Shown here: positions 25,953 through 34,908 of the stretch, in pieces | How the letters are laid out: each line of letters begins with the position of its first letter | Position numbering within the stretch: the first letter of the stretch is position 1 | DNA from: an uncultured Eubacteriales bacterium | Lineage (GTDB): Bacteria; Bacillota; Clostridia; Oscillospirales; Acutalibacteraceae | Direction of reading: 5' to 3' | Assembly (NCBI GenBank): GCA_900317025.1 | Contig: ONFG01000009.1 | Span: 1-42,617, forward strand | Length of the DNA stretch: 42,617 nt | Notes under the pieces: generated by a model | The model's input: the letters and a program-made list of their open reading frames with translations, nothing else | Databases searched by the model: none | What the model was told of the DNA's origin: nothing | Made by a program: the position numbers and the translations under genes

Positions 25953-27698
25953 TCAGTACTGCTCTTCGTCCTGGAGGGCGTCTACGCCTTCTTCACCGGT
26001 GCGTACCTTTACGACGTTCTCGACGTCGTAAACAAAGATCTTGCCGTCGCCCGTGTGACCGGTGTACATAACGCTCTTTGCAGCGTCGATGACCGTCTTT
26101 ACCGGTATCTTGCTGACGACGATCTCGACCTGAACTCTCGGGTGGAGCGTGATCTCCTGAACGGCGCCTCTGTAGTAAGAGGGCTGACCCTTCTGTACGC
26201 CGCAGCCGAGCACGTTGGTTACCGTCATGCCGGTGATGCCGATATCAAGCATTGCCTGCTTGAGCGACTCGAAGCACTCCTGACGTACAAAGATCTCGAT
26301 CTTCGTGAGCTTGACGTCGGAAGCGACCGGTGCCTTCGGAGTTTTGAGAACGACCGGAACAGCCTCGTCGATGTCGACCTTTGCGGAAACTGCCTTTGCG
26401 GCTGCACCGTTTTTCGTCGGTGCGGACATTGTTGCAAAAATCGGCTGGAAGTCTGCGTATGCGCTGACAAGGCCGTGCTCGGGCAGGTCAAGACCCTGCA
26501 GTTCTTCTTCACGGGTAACTCTCAGACCGATAGTCTTCTTGATGATGAAGAATGTGATCGTGATAGTAACGCCGCCCCAGAGGATAACGGCGAGCGCGCC
26601 AAGGCACTGGATGCCGAAGAAATAGCCTCTTGTCATGCCTGCGTCTGCAAGCCACTTGTTGGAGGCGAATACGCCGGTGAGGAGAGTACCGAGAAGACCG
26701 TTGCAGAAATGTACGCCTACTGCGCCGACCGGGTCATCGATCTTGAGGACCTTGTCGACAAATTCAATGCCGAATACAACTGCGAATGCGGAGAGAAGAC
26801 CGATGATGGCAGCCGCCCACGGGTTTACGCAGTCGCAGCCTGCCGTGACTGCTACAAGTCCGGCAAGAGAACCGTTGAGCGTCATCGAGACGTCGGGCTT
26901 TTTGTAGCGGATCCATGTGATTATCATTGTTGCGAGAGTTGCCACTGCTGCGGCAAGGTTTGTGTTGAAGAATACGATGCTTGCAAGCTCTGCGCCGCCG
27001 TCTGTCATAGATACGGTCGAGCCGCCGTTGAAGCCGAACCAGCAGAACCAGAGGACAAATACGCCGAGCGCACCTAAGGGAATATTGTGACCGGGGATAG
27101 CCTTCGGCTTACCGTTTTTGTCATATTTGCCGATCCTTGCGCCGAGCATCGCTGCACCGACAAGCGCACACAGACCGCCGAGCATATGTACCGCCGTAGA
27201 GCCTGCGAAATCATGGAAGCCGAGCTGAGCAAGCCAGCCGCCGCCCCAGATCCAGTGACCCGAAACAGGGTAGATGATAAGGCTGATAACAGCCGAGTAG
27301 ATACAGTAGGACGAGAACTTCGTGCGCTCGGCCATCGCGCCGGAAACGATCGTTGCGCTCGTTGCACAGAAGACCGTCTGGAAGATGAAGTAAGCGAAGA
27401 AGCTTACGCCGTCGGGGAGAATCGCCGTGTAGTCGCCTCTTGTGAAGAGGTCAATCCCGCCGAAGATCGCCGAGTGTGTGCCGAACATGATGCCGAAGCC
27501 GACGAGCCAGTAGAGCGGCGTGCCGATCGAGAAATCCATAAGGTTTTTCATGATGATGTTGCCGCTGTTTTTGGAACGTGTAAAGCCTGCCTCAACTGCC
27601 GCAAAGCCCGCCTGCATAAAGAAGACGAGCGCGGCGCCGATGAGCGTCCACATGGTATTGACGTCGGAGAACAATACAGTAACGTTTGAGTCTGTCAT
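25953..27698 (-). CDS. amt: Ammonium transporter fused to a P-II regulatory domain
   Basis: The 581-residue protein has an Amt channel (~1-410, eleven predicted helices) with the twin pore histidines in STAVHMLGG and VGVHFCNG. A linker of ~50 residues follows, then a complete P-II/GlnK domain from ~464. The P-II part keeps the T-loop (QKGQPSYYRGA) with the modifiable-type tyrosine before RG, and the TGHTGDGKIF and VRTGEEG nucleotide loops. Normally GlnK is a separate protein that plugs AmtB when ammonium is plentiful; here the plug is tethered. ATG at 27698 is preferred over the GTG nine bases upstream on spacing from AAGAAG. Its promoter and hairpin leader are listed separately. Confidence 0.92.
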   Translation of the reverse strand: MTDSNVTVLFSDVNTMWTLIGAALVFFMQAGFAAVEAGFTRSKNSGNIIMKNLMDFSIGTPLYWLVGFGIMFGTHSAIFGGIDLFTRGDYTAILPDGVSFFAYFIFQTVFCATSATIVSGAMAERTKFSSYCIYSAVISLIIYPVSGHWIWGGGWLAQLGFHDFAGSTAVHMLGGLCALVGAAMLGARIGKYDKNGKPKAIPGHNIPLGALGVFVLWFCWFGFNGGSTVSMTDGGAELASIVFFNTNLAAAVATLATMIITWIRYKKPDVSMTLNGSLAGLVAVTAGCDCVNPWAAAIIGLLSAFAVVFGIEFVDKVLKIDDPVGAVGVHFCNGLLGTLLTGVFASNKWLADAGMTRGYFFGIQCLGALAVILWGGVTITITFFIIKKTIGLRVTREEELQGLDLPEHGLVSAYADFQPIFATMSAPTKNGAAAKAVSAKVDIDEAVPVVLKTPKAPVASDVKLTKIEIFVRQECFESLKQAMLDIGITGMTVTNVLGCGVQKGQPSYYRGAVQEITLHPRVQVEIVVSKIPVKTVIDAAKSVMYTGHTGDGKIFVYDVENVVKVRTGEEGVDALQDEEQY

Positions 27699-27800
27699 AA
27701 ATTCCACTTCTTTTCTTAAAGTTTTTTATGTCAACACGCAAAGCCGCAAGCGCCGCCATGCGTGGAGTTTTAAACATATCAACAAACAGCGGTAAAGAAT

Positions 27801-27916
27801 AACGGCAGCGGCGTGGGGGTGTATTTTACCCAACAGCGCCGTTGCCGTTTGCTTTTAAATAAAAAAGCGAAACGACTGTGACGGGCTTTAAGCCACGACG
27901 TCATTGCCGTTTCGCT
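27801..27916 (-). promoter_or_regulatory. Two-hairpin leader of amt with terminator-like structure
   Basis: In transcript order, hairpin 1 pairs AGCGAAACG with CGTTTCGCT (27908-27916 and 27866-27874, an inner GGCTT/AGCC stem between) and is followed by TTTTTTATTT, the signature of an intrinsic terminator. Hairpin 2 pairs AACGGCAACGGCG with CGCCGCTGCCGTT (27837-27849 and 27801-27813). Position between promoter and start codon suggests transcription attenuation. It is not a riboswitch I recognise. Confidence 0.55.
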
Positions 27917-27924
27917 ATGACCAA

Positions 27925-27953
27925 ATTATAACCTCTTCTGGACGTTTTGTCAA
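27925..27953 (-). promoter_or_regulatory. Consensus promoter of amt
   Basis: TTGACA and TATAAT separated by exactly 17 nt, on the minus strand, about 230 nt upstream of the start codon. Confidence 0.85.
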
Positions 27954-28105
27954 GGGGGAACTTTAAAAAAATTCAAAAAGTCCGAAAATCACCGTGTCGA
28001 AAAGCTGCGATGCAGCGGTACGAAGAAGTTAGAAAAAGGTCGGAAAAACTGCCTGTAAATTTCCGACTTTTTCCTTTCAAATCTGAATAAACGCGACTTT
28101 TTCCG

Positions 28106-28134
28106 TTGACTTTGGTTTTTCGTTGTGATAAATT
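28106..28134 (+). promoter_or_regulatory. Promoter of the AraC-type regulator gene
   Basis: TTGACT (28106-28111), a 17-nt spacer and TAAATT (28129-28134). Confidence 0.6.
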
Positions 28135-28141
28135 AAAATCA

Positions 28142-28192
28142 AGCAATGGGGCGGTTCTGTTGAGAGATCAACAGGACAGCCCTGCTTTTTTT
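28142..28192 (+). terminator. Attenuator-like terminator in the regulator leader
   Basis: A 10-bp stem (28154-28163 with 28168-28177, loop GAGA) extended by GGGC/GCCC and AGCA/TGCT is followed by seven T's. It lies between the promoter and the AAAGGAGG site of the same gene, so it should halt most transcripts unless relieved. Confidence 0.7.
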
Positions 28193-28217
28193 ATTTTCCG
28201 ATAAAGGAGGTGTGCTC

Positions 28218-28976
28218 ATGCTTTTCAAGATACTTGTTCTCGACTCGTCCAGTCTCGAAATGAGGCGGCTTACGGATATGCCCGTGTGGCGCGAGTGCGG
28301 CTTTGAGATAACAGGGCACGCCTTTGACGTTGACAAAGCGATCGACGCCGCATCAAATCAGGAGTGCGACCTGGTCCTGTGCATAGACCGCCCCAAGTCT
28401 GCCGCAGCCGTCTCATTCCTGACAAAGGCGAAGAAGAGGTGTCCGGAAATCTCGGCTGTCGTTATAAGTCACGTTGAATCGTCGAAAAACATAAGAGAAT
28501 GCTTCCTGCTGGGCGCAATAGACTGTCTGGTCGAGCCGGTGCGCAACGACGAGATGAAGGACGCTCTGACGAGAGCCGCCGATTTCGTCAGCAGGCGGAT
28601 AACGGGCAAGGAGTACGCAAACGCCATGAACGCGGCGCTTGAGGAAATACCCGTTGCCGACAACAACGCCGCTATGCTCGAAAAGTTGAGTGAGTTTTTG
28701 CTAAAAACGCAGGGCAGAGCCGCCTCCGTTGAGGAGGCAGCCGATTTCTTCGGCTTCAATCCCGATTATTTCAGGCGCTACTTCAAGCGCAGGGCGGGCG
28801 TATCGTTCAGCGAGTTTTACAAGCGGCTGACCATGGATTACGCGAAGCTTCTGCTTTCCTCCGGGCATTACAAGGTCAACGAGGTAAGCGAGATTCTGGG
28901 CTATTCGTCGCCCGATTATTTTACAAGGGTCTTCAAGAAGGTCACGGGCAAAGTGCCTTCCGATTTTCGCAGATAA
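28218..28976 (+). CDS. AraC-family regulator with degenerate receiver domain
   Basis: The 252-residue protein has an N-terminal receiver-like domain (~1-115) and a C-terminal AraC DNA-binding domain (two HTHs; YFRRYFKRRAGVSFSEF, then EVSEILGYSSPDYFTRVFKK). The receiver is atypical: the acidic pair is DS in LVLDSSSLE, the phospho-acceptor region reads LVLCIDRPKS with the Asp displaced, and the conserved Lys of the KP motif is Glu (LVEPV). It probably does not use aspartyl phosphorylation (inference). No kinase gene is adjacent. The ATG at 28218 has AAAGGAGG at an 8-nt spacing. It sits between amt and gdhA and may control nitrogen genes. Confidence 0.85.
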   Translation: MLFKILVLDSSSLEMRRLTDMPVWRECGFEITGHAFDVDKAIDAASNQECDLVLCIDRPKSAAAVSFLTKAKKRCPEISAVVISHVESSKNIRECFLLGAIDCLVEPVRNDEMKDALTRAADFVSRRITGKEYANAMNAALEEIPVADNNAAMLEKLSEFLLKTQGRAASVEEAADFFGFNPDYFRRYFKRRAGVSFSEFYKRLTMDYAKLLLSSGHYKVNEVSEILGYSSPDYFTRVFKKVTGKVPSDFRR

Positions 28977-29093
28977 GTTATCGGTGGTCATGCTTTGATA
29001 CGAAAAAGTCCGTTTTTTAACGGACGATGTCTGAAATTGAGACCTGCCGTAATATTGCTTTAAAAGGAGAAAATTTAGTATTATTTTATCGTG

Positions 29094-29157
29094 AGGCTTT
29101 ATTGCTTTGCATAGGGGAGCCTTGTTTTTGGTTTCCTTTTGCGGCACTGAAGCCGCA
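29094..29157 (+). promoter_or_regulatory. Leader hairpins of gdhA
   Basis: AGGCT (29094-29098) pairs with AGCCT (29118-29122), with a TAT.GC/GCATA extension, followed by TGTTTTT: a terminator-like hairpin. A second hairpin, TGCGGC/GCCGCA at 29140-29157, has the hexaloop ACTGAA. Another hairpin, GTCCGTT/AACGGAC at 29008-29025, ends the regulator gene upstream. Confidence 0.45.
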
Positions 29158-29169
29158 GTCACTGCATAG

Positions 29170-30528
<1,359 letters not shown>

Positions 30529-30566
30529 TAAACAGTTAATAAATATATTACGGAAGGGACGACAGT

Positions 30567-30725
30567 ATGGATAACGATCAGAAAAAAGTAAAAACCGACG
30601 CTTTGTCCGTTTGCCCATTTAACGGAAACCACCCGGATATGCTTATAAAAACTCCAGAACGTGATAAACGCCTTGACATTATCACGGATTGCGAATATAC
30701 TAAAAATACGGAAACCTACGACTGA
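30567..30725 (+). CDS. Small 52-residue protein downstream of gdhA
   Basis: An ATG 9 nt after GGAAGGG opens 52 codons: a Lys/Asp-rich start, then SVCPFNGNHPDMLIKTPERD and a tail with one more Cys (TDCEYTKN). The ribosome site, the position 38 nt after gdhA and the terminator hairpin 21 nt after its stop support a real gene. The two cysteines, 25 residues apart, are not a standard zinc motif. The function is unknown; a small regulator or partner of GDH is conceivable. Confidence 0.55.
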   Translation: MDNDQKKVKTDALSVCPFNGNHPDMLIKTPERDKRLDIITDCEYTKNTETYD

Positions 30726-30746
30726 TCCCCTCCGGAAATATAACGA

Positions 30747-30776
30747 GGCGGCATCGCATTTTTGCGATGCTGCCTT
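30747..30776 (+). terminator. Hairpin ending the gdhA-small ORF unit
   Basis: A 12-bp stem (GGCGGCATCGCA / TGCGATGCTGCC, one G-U pair) with a TTTT loop. The following T run is short, so termination may be partial and allow read-through to pntAA. Confidence 0.6.
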
Positions 30777-30820
30777 ATGCTGTCTATTTGAAAACGTCCC
30801 GAAAGGAGTTAAATAAAACA

Positions 30821-31942
30821 ATGAAGAAGATCCTACTGTGCAAGGAGACAGACCCGAGAGAGACCCGCACGGCGCTGATCCCCGACGACGTTAAAAAGCT
30901 TGCCGCGATGGGCTATGAGATCACCGTCGTTAAAGGCACGGGCGCAAAAAGTGGCTTTGATGATGAAGATTACAAAAAGGCAGGCGCAGCGCTCGTTTCT
31001 ACAAACGAAGAGGGCTATAAGGGCAAGGATATCGTTTTGAGAATACTTAAGCCCGAAAGCATAAAGGGCATCGAAAAGGATACGCTTCACCTGAGCTACC
31101 TCGACCCGTTCAACGAGAAGAAGCTGCTCGGAGAGATGGCTAAGGCTGGATTGCAGGCGGTTTCGCTCGAGATGATCCCAAGAACGACGCTTGCCCAGAA
31201 GATGGACGTTCAGTCGTCGCAGACGTCTCTTGCGGGCTACGCAGCAGTCGTAAACGCTGCCGCAAGGCTGCCGAAGATCCTCCCGATGATGGTAACCCCC
31301 TCGGGTACTATCAACCCGGCAAGAGTTTTCGTTATCGGCGTAGGTGTTGCGGGCTTGCAGGCCATCGCTACGGCGAAGAGACTCGGCGCGCGCGTTGACG
31401 CGTTCGATACACGCCCCGTCGTTGAGGAGCAGGTAAAGTCGCTCGGCGCAAGCTTCGTTAAGATCGACCTCGGAGAGATGGGGCAGACCGACCAGGGTTA
31501 CGCAAAGGAGCTGACCCCCGAGCAGGTAAAGAAGCAGCAAGAGGCGCAGGCAAAGGTCTGTGAGCGCTCCGATATCGTCATCACGACGGCGAAGGTGTTC
31601 GGCAGAAAGGCACCGAGACTTATCGGCAATGACGTTCTCGACCGCATGAAGCCGGGCGCAGTTGTCGTTGACATGGCTGTATCAACGGGCGGCAACGTTG
31701 AAGGCTCGAAGCTCTTTGAAGAAGTAGTCAGAGACAACGGCGTTATCATCATGTCTGGCGATATGCTCGAGCGTCAGGTACCCTACGACGCATCAAAAAT
31801 GCTCTCGGGCAACTTCACGGCGTTCCTTACTCACTTCTACGACAAGGAGAGCAAGGAGTTTAAAGTAAACCTCGACGACGAGATCATGAAGGGCTGCCTG
31901 CTCACAAAGGACGGCAGCATCATTCACGAGCGCTTTAAATAA
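30821..31942 (+). CDS. pntAA: NAD(P) transhydrogenase alpha subunit, NAD-binding part
   Basis: The 373-residue protein is domain I of proton-translocating transhydrogenase, which binds NAD(H) and exchanges hydride with NADP(H) on domain III. The landmarks are an MKKILLCKETDPRETRTALIP start, KMDVQSSQTSLAGYAAV, the Rossmann segment VIGVGVAGLQAIATAKRLGA, and the mobile loop around GYAKELTPEQ. ATG at 30821 follows GAAAGGAG. pntAB and pntB follow in an operon. The alpha subunit is split into two genes, as in Rhodospirillum. Confidence 0.93.
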   Translation: MKKILLCKETDPRETRTALIPDDVKKLAAMGYEITVVKGTGAKSGFDDEDYKKAGAALVSTNEEGYKGKDIVLRILKPESIKGIEKDTLHLSYLDPFNEKKLLGEMAKAGLQAVSLEMIPRTTLAQKMDVQSSQTSLAGYAAVVNAAARLPKILPMMVTPSGTINPARVFVIGVGVAGLQAIATAKRLGARVDAFDTRPVVEEQVKSLGASFVKIDLGEMGQTDQGYAKELTPEQVKKQQEAQAKVCERSDIVITTAKVFGRKAPRLIGNDVLDRMKPGAVVVDMAVSTGGNVEGSKLFEEVVRDNGVIIMSGDMLERQVPYDASKMLSGNFTAFLTHFYDKESKEFKVNLDDEIMKGCLLTKDGSIIHERFK

Positions 31943-31966
31943 GATCGGAGAAAGGAAAGAAATAAT

Positions 31967-32275
31967 ATGGCAATCGGAGAAATACTTCTGCTTGTTTTCG
32001 TTTTTGTTATAGCGGGATTTCTGGGCGTGGAGCTTATCTCTAAGGTCCCGTCTCAGCTTCATACACCGCTTATGTCCGGTACGAACGCTATCTCGGGCAT
32101 CACGATCGTCGGCGCTATCTCCGCTACGGCGGTAGCGCTCCACACAGAGGGCATGATAAGCAACATCTGCGGCTTCGCTGCGATCGTGCTGGCAACGATC
32201 AACGTTGTTGGCGGTTATCTTGTCACCGACAGAATGCTTGAAATGTTCAAGAAGAAGGGAGACAAGAAGAAGTGA
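31967..32275 (+). CDS. pntAB: NAD(P) transhydrogenase alpha subunit, membrane part
   Basis: The 102-residue membrane protein has three likely helices (ILLLVFVFVIAGFLGVELI; GITIVGAISATAVAL; AIVLATINVVGGYLV) and the conserved LISKVPSQLHTPLMSGTNAISGI stretch. It forms part of the proton channel (domain II) with the N-terminal half of PntB. The stop overlaps the GTG of pntB by 4 nt. Confidence 0.93.
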   Translation: MAIGEILLLVFVFVIAGFLGVELISKVPSQLHTPLMSGTNAISGITIVGAISATAVALHTEGMISNICGFAAIVLATINVVGGYLVTDRMLEMFKKKGDKKK

Positions 32276-33708
32276 GTTTGGAAAATCTAAGAGTTGTTTC
32301 CACGACTGTATTCTATATGATCTCCGCCGTTTTGTTTATCAGAGGCATAAAGCTTTTAGGTAAGGCAGATACGGCAAGAAAGGGCAATCTTTTGTCCTCT
32401 GTTGGTATGCTCATTGCAGTCGTGACGGTGCTGTTTGAAAAGAATGTTACAGACACGCTTACCCAACCGCCGCTCACGAACGCGTATGTGTGGACGATCG
32501 CGGCTATCGCGCTCGGTTCCGTTATCGGTGCAGTCTGGGCTAAAAAGGTTGAGATGACGGGAATGCCCCAGCTTGTAGCGCTTTTCAACGGCTTCGGCGG
32601 TCTTTCGTCGCTGCTCGTTGCGCTTACTCAGTACATGACCGATAAGAGCATCAACACCTTTTCGAGCGTTGCGCTCGGCCTTACCGTTGCCATCGGCGCT
32701 ATCGCTTTCACCGGATCGGTCGTTGCATGGGGAAAGCTTTCCGGCAAGATGTTCAAAAAGAACATCGTTATCCCCGGCAAGAACTTTGTAAACGGTCTTC
32801 TCGCAGCGGTAGGTCTTGCGGGCGTTGCGATGTATGCGCTCAGCGTTGCGGGAGTGCTTGACGCACCGACGGGTAAGATCGGCGTTATCGTCGTTACGGC
32901 GGCTTATCTTATCCTGGGCTTTACTATGGTTGTTGCGATCGGCGGCGGCGATATGCCCGTTATTATCTCGCTGCTCAACGCCTTCTCCGGTCTCGCGGCG
33001 GCGTTTGCAGGTCTTTCGATCTCGAACTCTGTGCTCGTAGTATCGGGCTGCCTTGTCGGAACGTCCGGACTTATCCTTACGCTCATCATGTGCAAGGCTA
33101 TGAACAGGACGCTCTACAGCCTGCTTTTCTCAAGCTTCGGCGCGGCTGCAAAGAAGGGCGCTTCGGGCGAGCAGAAGGAGCCTAAGTCTATGTCCGTTGA
33201 GGACGCGTACCTCATTCTCGAGGCAGCTTCCAGCGTTGTATTTATTCCCGGCTACGGCATGGCTGTCGCTCAGGCTCAGCACGCCGTAAAGGAGCTTTGC
33301 GACAAGCTCGAGGAAAACGGCGCCGAGGTAAGCTTTGCTATCCACCCGGTTGCGGGACGTATGCCCGGTCATATGAACGTGCTGCTTGCAGAGGCTAACG
33401 TGCCTTACGAGCAGCTCAAAACGGCAGACGAGATGAACCCGCAGATGGCGAACACCGACGTTGCGATCGTAATCGGCGCAAACGACGTTGTAAACCCGTC
33501 GGCTATCAGCGACGAAAGCTCGCCGCTTTACGGTATGCCAATCATCAATGCGTTTGAGGCGCGCACCGTCTTTGTTCTTAAGCGAGGCAAAGGAACGGGC
33601 TTCTCGGGCGTCGAGAACCCGCTGTTCACAAATGACAACACAGTTATGATCTACGGCGACGCAAAGCAGACCGTTTCGTCTCTTGTAAGCGAGTTTGACG
33701 AGGGCTGA
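32272..33708 (+). CDS. pntB: NAD(P) transhydrogenase beta subunit
   Basis: The 478-residue protein has about nine membrane helices (domain II, ~1-290) and the cytoplasmic NADP-binding domain III (~300-478). Domain III shows VFIPGYGMAVAQAQHAVKEL, AIHPVAGRMPGHMNVLLAEA and VAIVIGANDVVNP, all typical of the family. With PntAA/AB it uses the proton gradient to make NADPH from NADH, fitting supply for glutamate synthesis next door. GTG start at 32272; a strong terminator follows. Confidence 0.95.
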   Translation: MSLENLRVVSTTVFYMISAVLFIRGIKLLGKADTARKGNLLSSVGMLIAVVTVLFEKNVTDTLTQPPLTNAYVWTIAAIALGSVIGAVWAKKVEMTGMPQLVALFNGFGGLSSLLVALTQYMTDKSINTFSSVALGLTVAIGAIAFTGSVVAWGKLSGKMFKKNIVIPGKNFVNGLLAAVGLAGVAMYALSVAGVLDAPTGKIGVIVVTAAYLILGFTMVVAIGGGDMPVIISLLNAFSGLAAAFAGLSISNSVLVVSGCLVGTSGLILTLIMCKAMNRTLYSLLFSSFGAAAKKGASGEQKEPKSMSVEDAYLILEAASSVVFIPGYGMAVAQAQHAVKELCDKLEENGAEVSFAIHPVAGRMPGHMNVLLAEANVPYEQLKTADEMNPQMANTDVAIVIGANDVVNPSAISDESSPLYGMPIINAFEARTVFVLKRGKGTGFSGVENPLFTNDNTVMIYGDAKQTVSSLVSEFDEG

Positions 33709-33734
33709 TCCCGTAATATATACTGAAAATGCAG

Positions 33735-33775
33735 AAAGCCTGCGCTCACGTATTTTGTGCAGCGCAGGCTTTTTG
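33735..33775 (+). terminator. Intrinsic terminator of pntB
   Basis: A perfect 12-bp stem (AAAGCCTGCGCT / AGCGCAGGCTTT) continues into TTTTTG. Confidence 0.85.
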
Positions 33776-33855
33776 CTTGTAACTACTGGTCAGAACGGCA
33801 ATTGTATGATATAATAGATGAAAAAGGCGTGATAAACGCCGAAAGGAGGTACATC

Positions 33856-34107
33856 ATGAAAAACTACACATACACGCCGAACGGCGTCTGTTCAAGGCAG
33901 ATAAGCTTTTCGATAGAAGGCGGCAAGCTTTACAATGTGAGCTTTGTCGGCGGCTGTAACGGAAACCTTAAGGCGATAGGCAAGCTCCTCGAGGGCGCCG
34001 ACGCCAGGCACGCGGTAGAGATACTTAAAGGCAACGACTGCGCCGGAAGAGGCACATCGTGCGCCGACCAGCTTGCAAGAGCCGTTGAGAAGGCCTTGGA
34101 AGAATAA
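33856..34107 (+). CDS. TSCPD domain protein
   Basis: The 83-residue protein matches the small stand-alone TSCPD family (TIGR03905-type): GVCSRQISF, GGCNGNLKAIGKL and the signature GTSCADQLARAVEKAL, here with Ala for Pro. Related domains occur at the C-terminus of class II ribonucleotide reductases and in tRNA-modifying proteins; the stand-alone role is unknown. The four cysteines may bind metal (inference). ATG at 33856 has AAAGGAGG 6 nt upstream. Confidence 0.88.
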   Translation: MKNYTYTPNGVCSRQISFSIEGGKLYNVSFVGGCNGNLKAIGKLLEGADARHAVEILKGNDCAGRGTSCADQLARAVEKALEE

Positions 34108-34131
34108 AATTCAATATGGGAGGTATGAAAA

Positions 34132-34908
34132 ATGAAAGAAACGCTAAAGGTAGACAGTGTCTCAAAGACGTTTAAGCTTTCTGCAAAGCAGCAGAAGCTC
34201 AAAAAGCTGGACAGCCGCACGCTGAAGGCGGTAGACGAGCTTTCCTTCTCGGCGTATTCCGGCGAGATATTCGGGCTTTTAGGCCCTAACGGCGCCGGAA
34301 AAACGACTACGCTGAGAATGCTTGCAACGCTTATCAAGCCCGACAGCGGCGACGCGCTGCTTGGAGGCGCAAGCGCGGTGAGCGATCCCGCCAAGGTGAG
34401 GAGCATGATCGGTTTCCTTTCGAGCGAAGTAAAGCTTGAGGACTTCTTTACGCCGGATTATCTTTTTAACTATTTCTGCGATCTGCACCGTATCGACGAC
34501 GAAACGAGAGACAGGCGAAAGGCGGAGCTTTTCGGGCGCTTCGGCATTGACAAATTCGCGCACGTAAAGGTCGCGAATCTTTCGACCGGCATGAAGCAGA
34601 AGGTGTCGCTCGTTGTGGCGGTCGCCCACGATCCCGATATCATCATCTTTGACGAGCCAACAAACGGGCTTGACGTTATAACGGCGAAGGTCGTTACCGA
34701 CTTCTTGCTGGAGCTGAAGGAGCAGGGCAAAACGGTCGTGATCTCGACCCACATTTTCAGCCTTATCGAAAAGGTTTGCGACAGAGTCGGGATCATCATC
34801 GACGGAAAGATGGTAACGGTCGGTACGCTCGATAAGATCACGGGCGGCAGACCACTCGAGGACGTTTTCTTCGAGCTATACAGGGAAAGGAAGGGTGATG
34901 AGCTGTGA
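34132..34908 (+). CDS. NatA-like ABC transporter ATPase
   Basis: The 258-residue ATPase has Walker A GPNGAGKT (K57), signature LSTGMKQK, Walker B IIIFDEP and H-loop STHI. The LSTGMKQK signature is typical of NatA, the ATPase of sodium or drug exporters. The stop overlaps the GTG of the permease gene by 4 nt, so the two are co-translated. The exported substrate is not determinable. Confidence 0.9.
   Translation: MKETLKVDSVSKTFKLSAKQQKLKKLDSRTLKAVDELSFSAYSGEIFGLLGPNGAGKTTTLRMLATLIKPDSGDALLGGASAVSDPAKVRSMIGFLSSEVKLEDFFTPDYLFNYFCDLHRIDDETRDRRKAELFGRFGIDKFAHVKVANLSTGMKQKVSLVVAVAHDPDIIIFDEPTNGLDVITAKVVTDFLLELKEQGKTVVISTHIFSLIEKVCDRVGIIIDGKMVTVGTLDKITGGRPLEDVFFELYRERKGDEL

Noticed and set aside
26055-27077. 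340-aa plus-strand open frame
   Set aside because: It is the antisense of the amt-P-II gene, with unnatural Cys/Asp-rich composition.
27801-27916. Glutamine (glnA-type) riboswitch before amt
   Set aside because: The conserved core of that riboswitch is not visible in the leader; only hairpins are supported.
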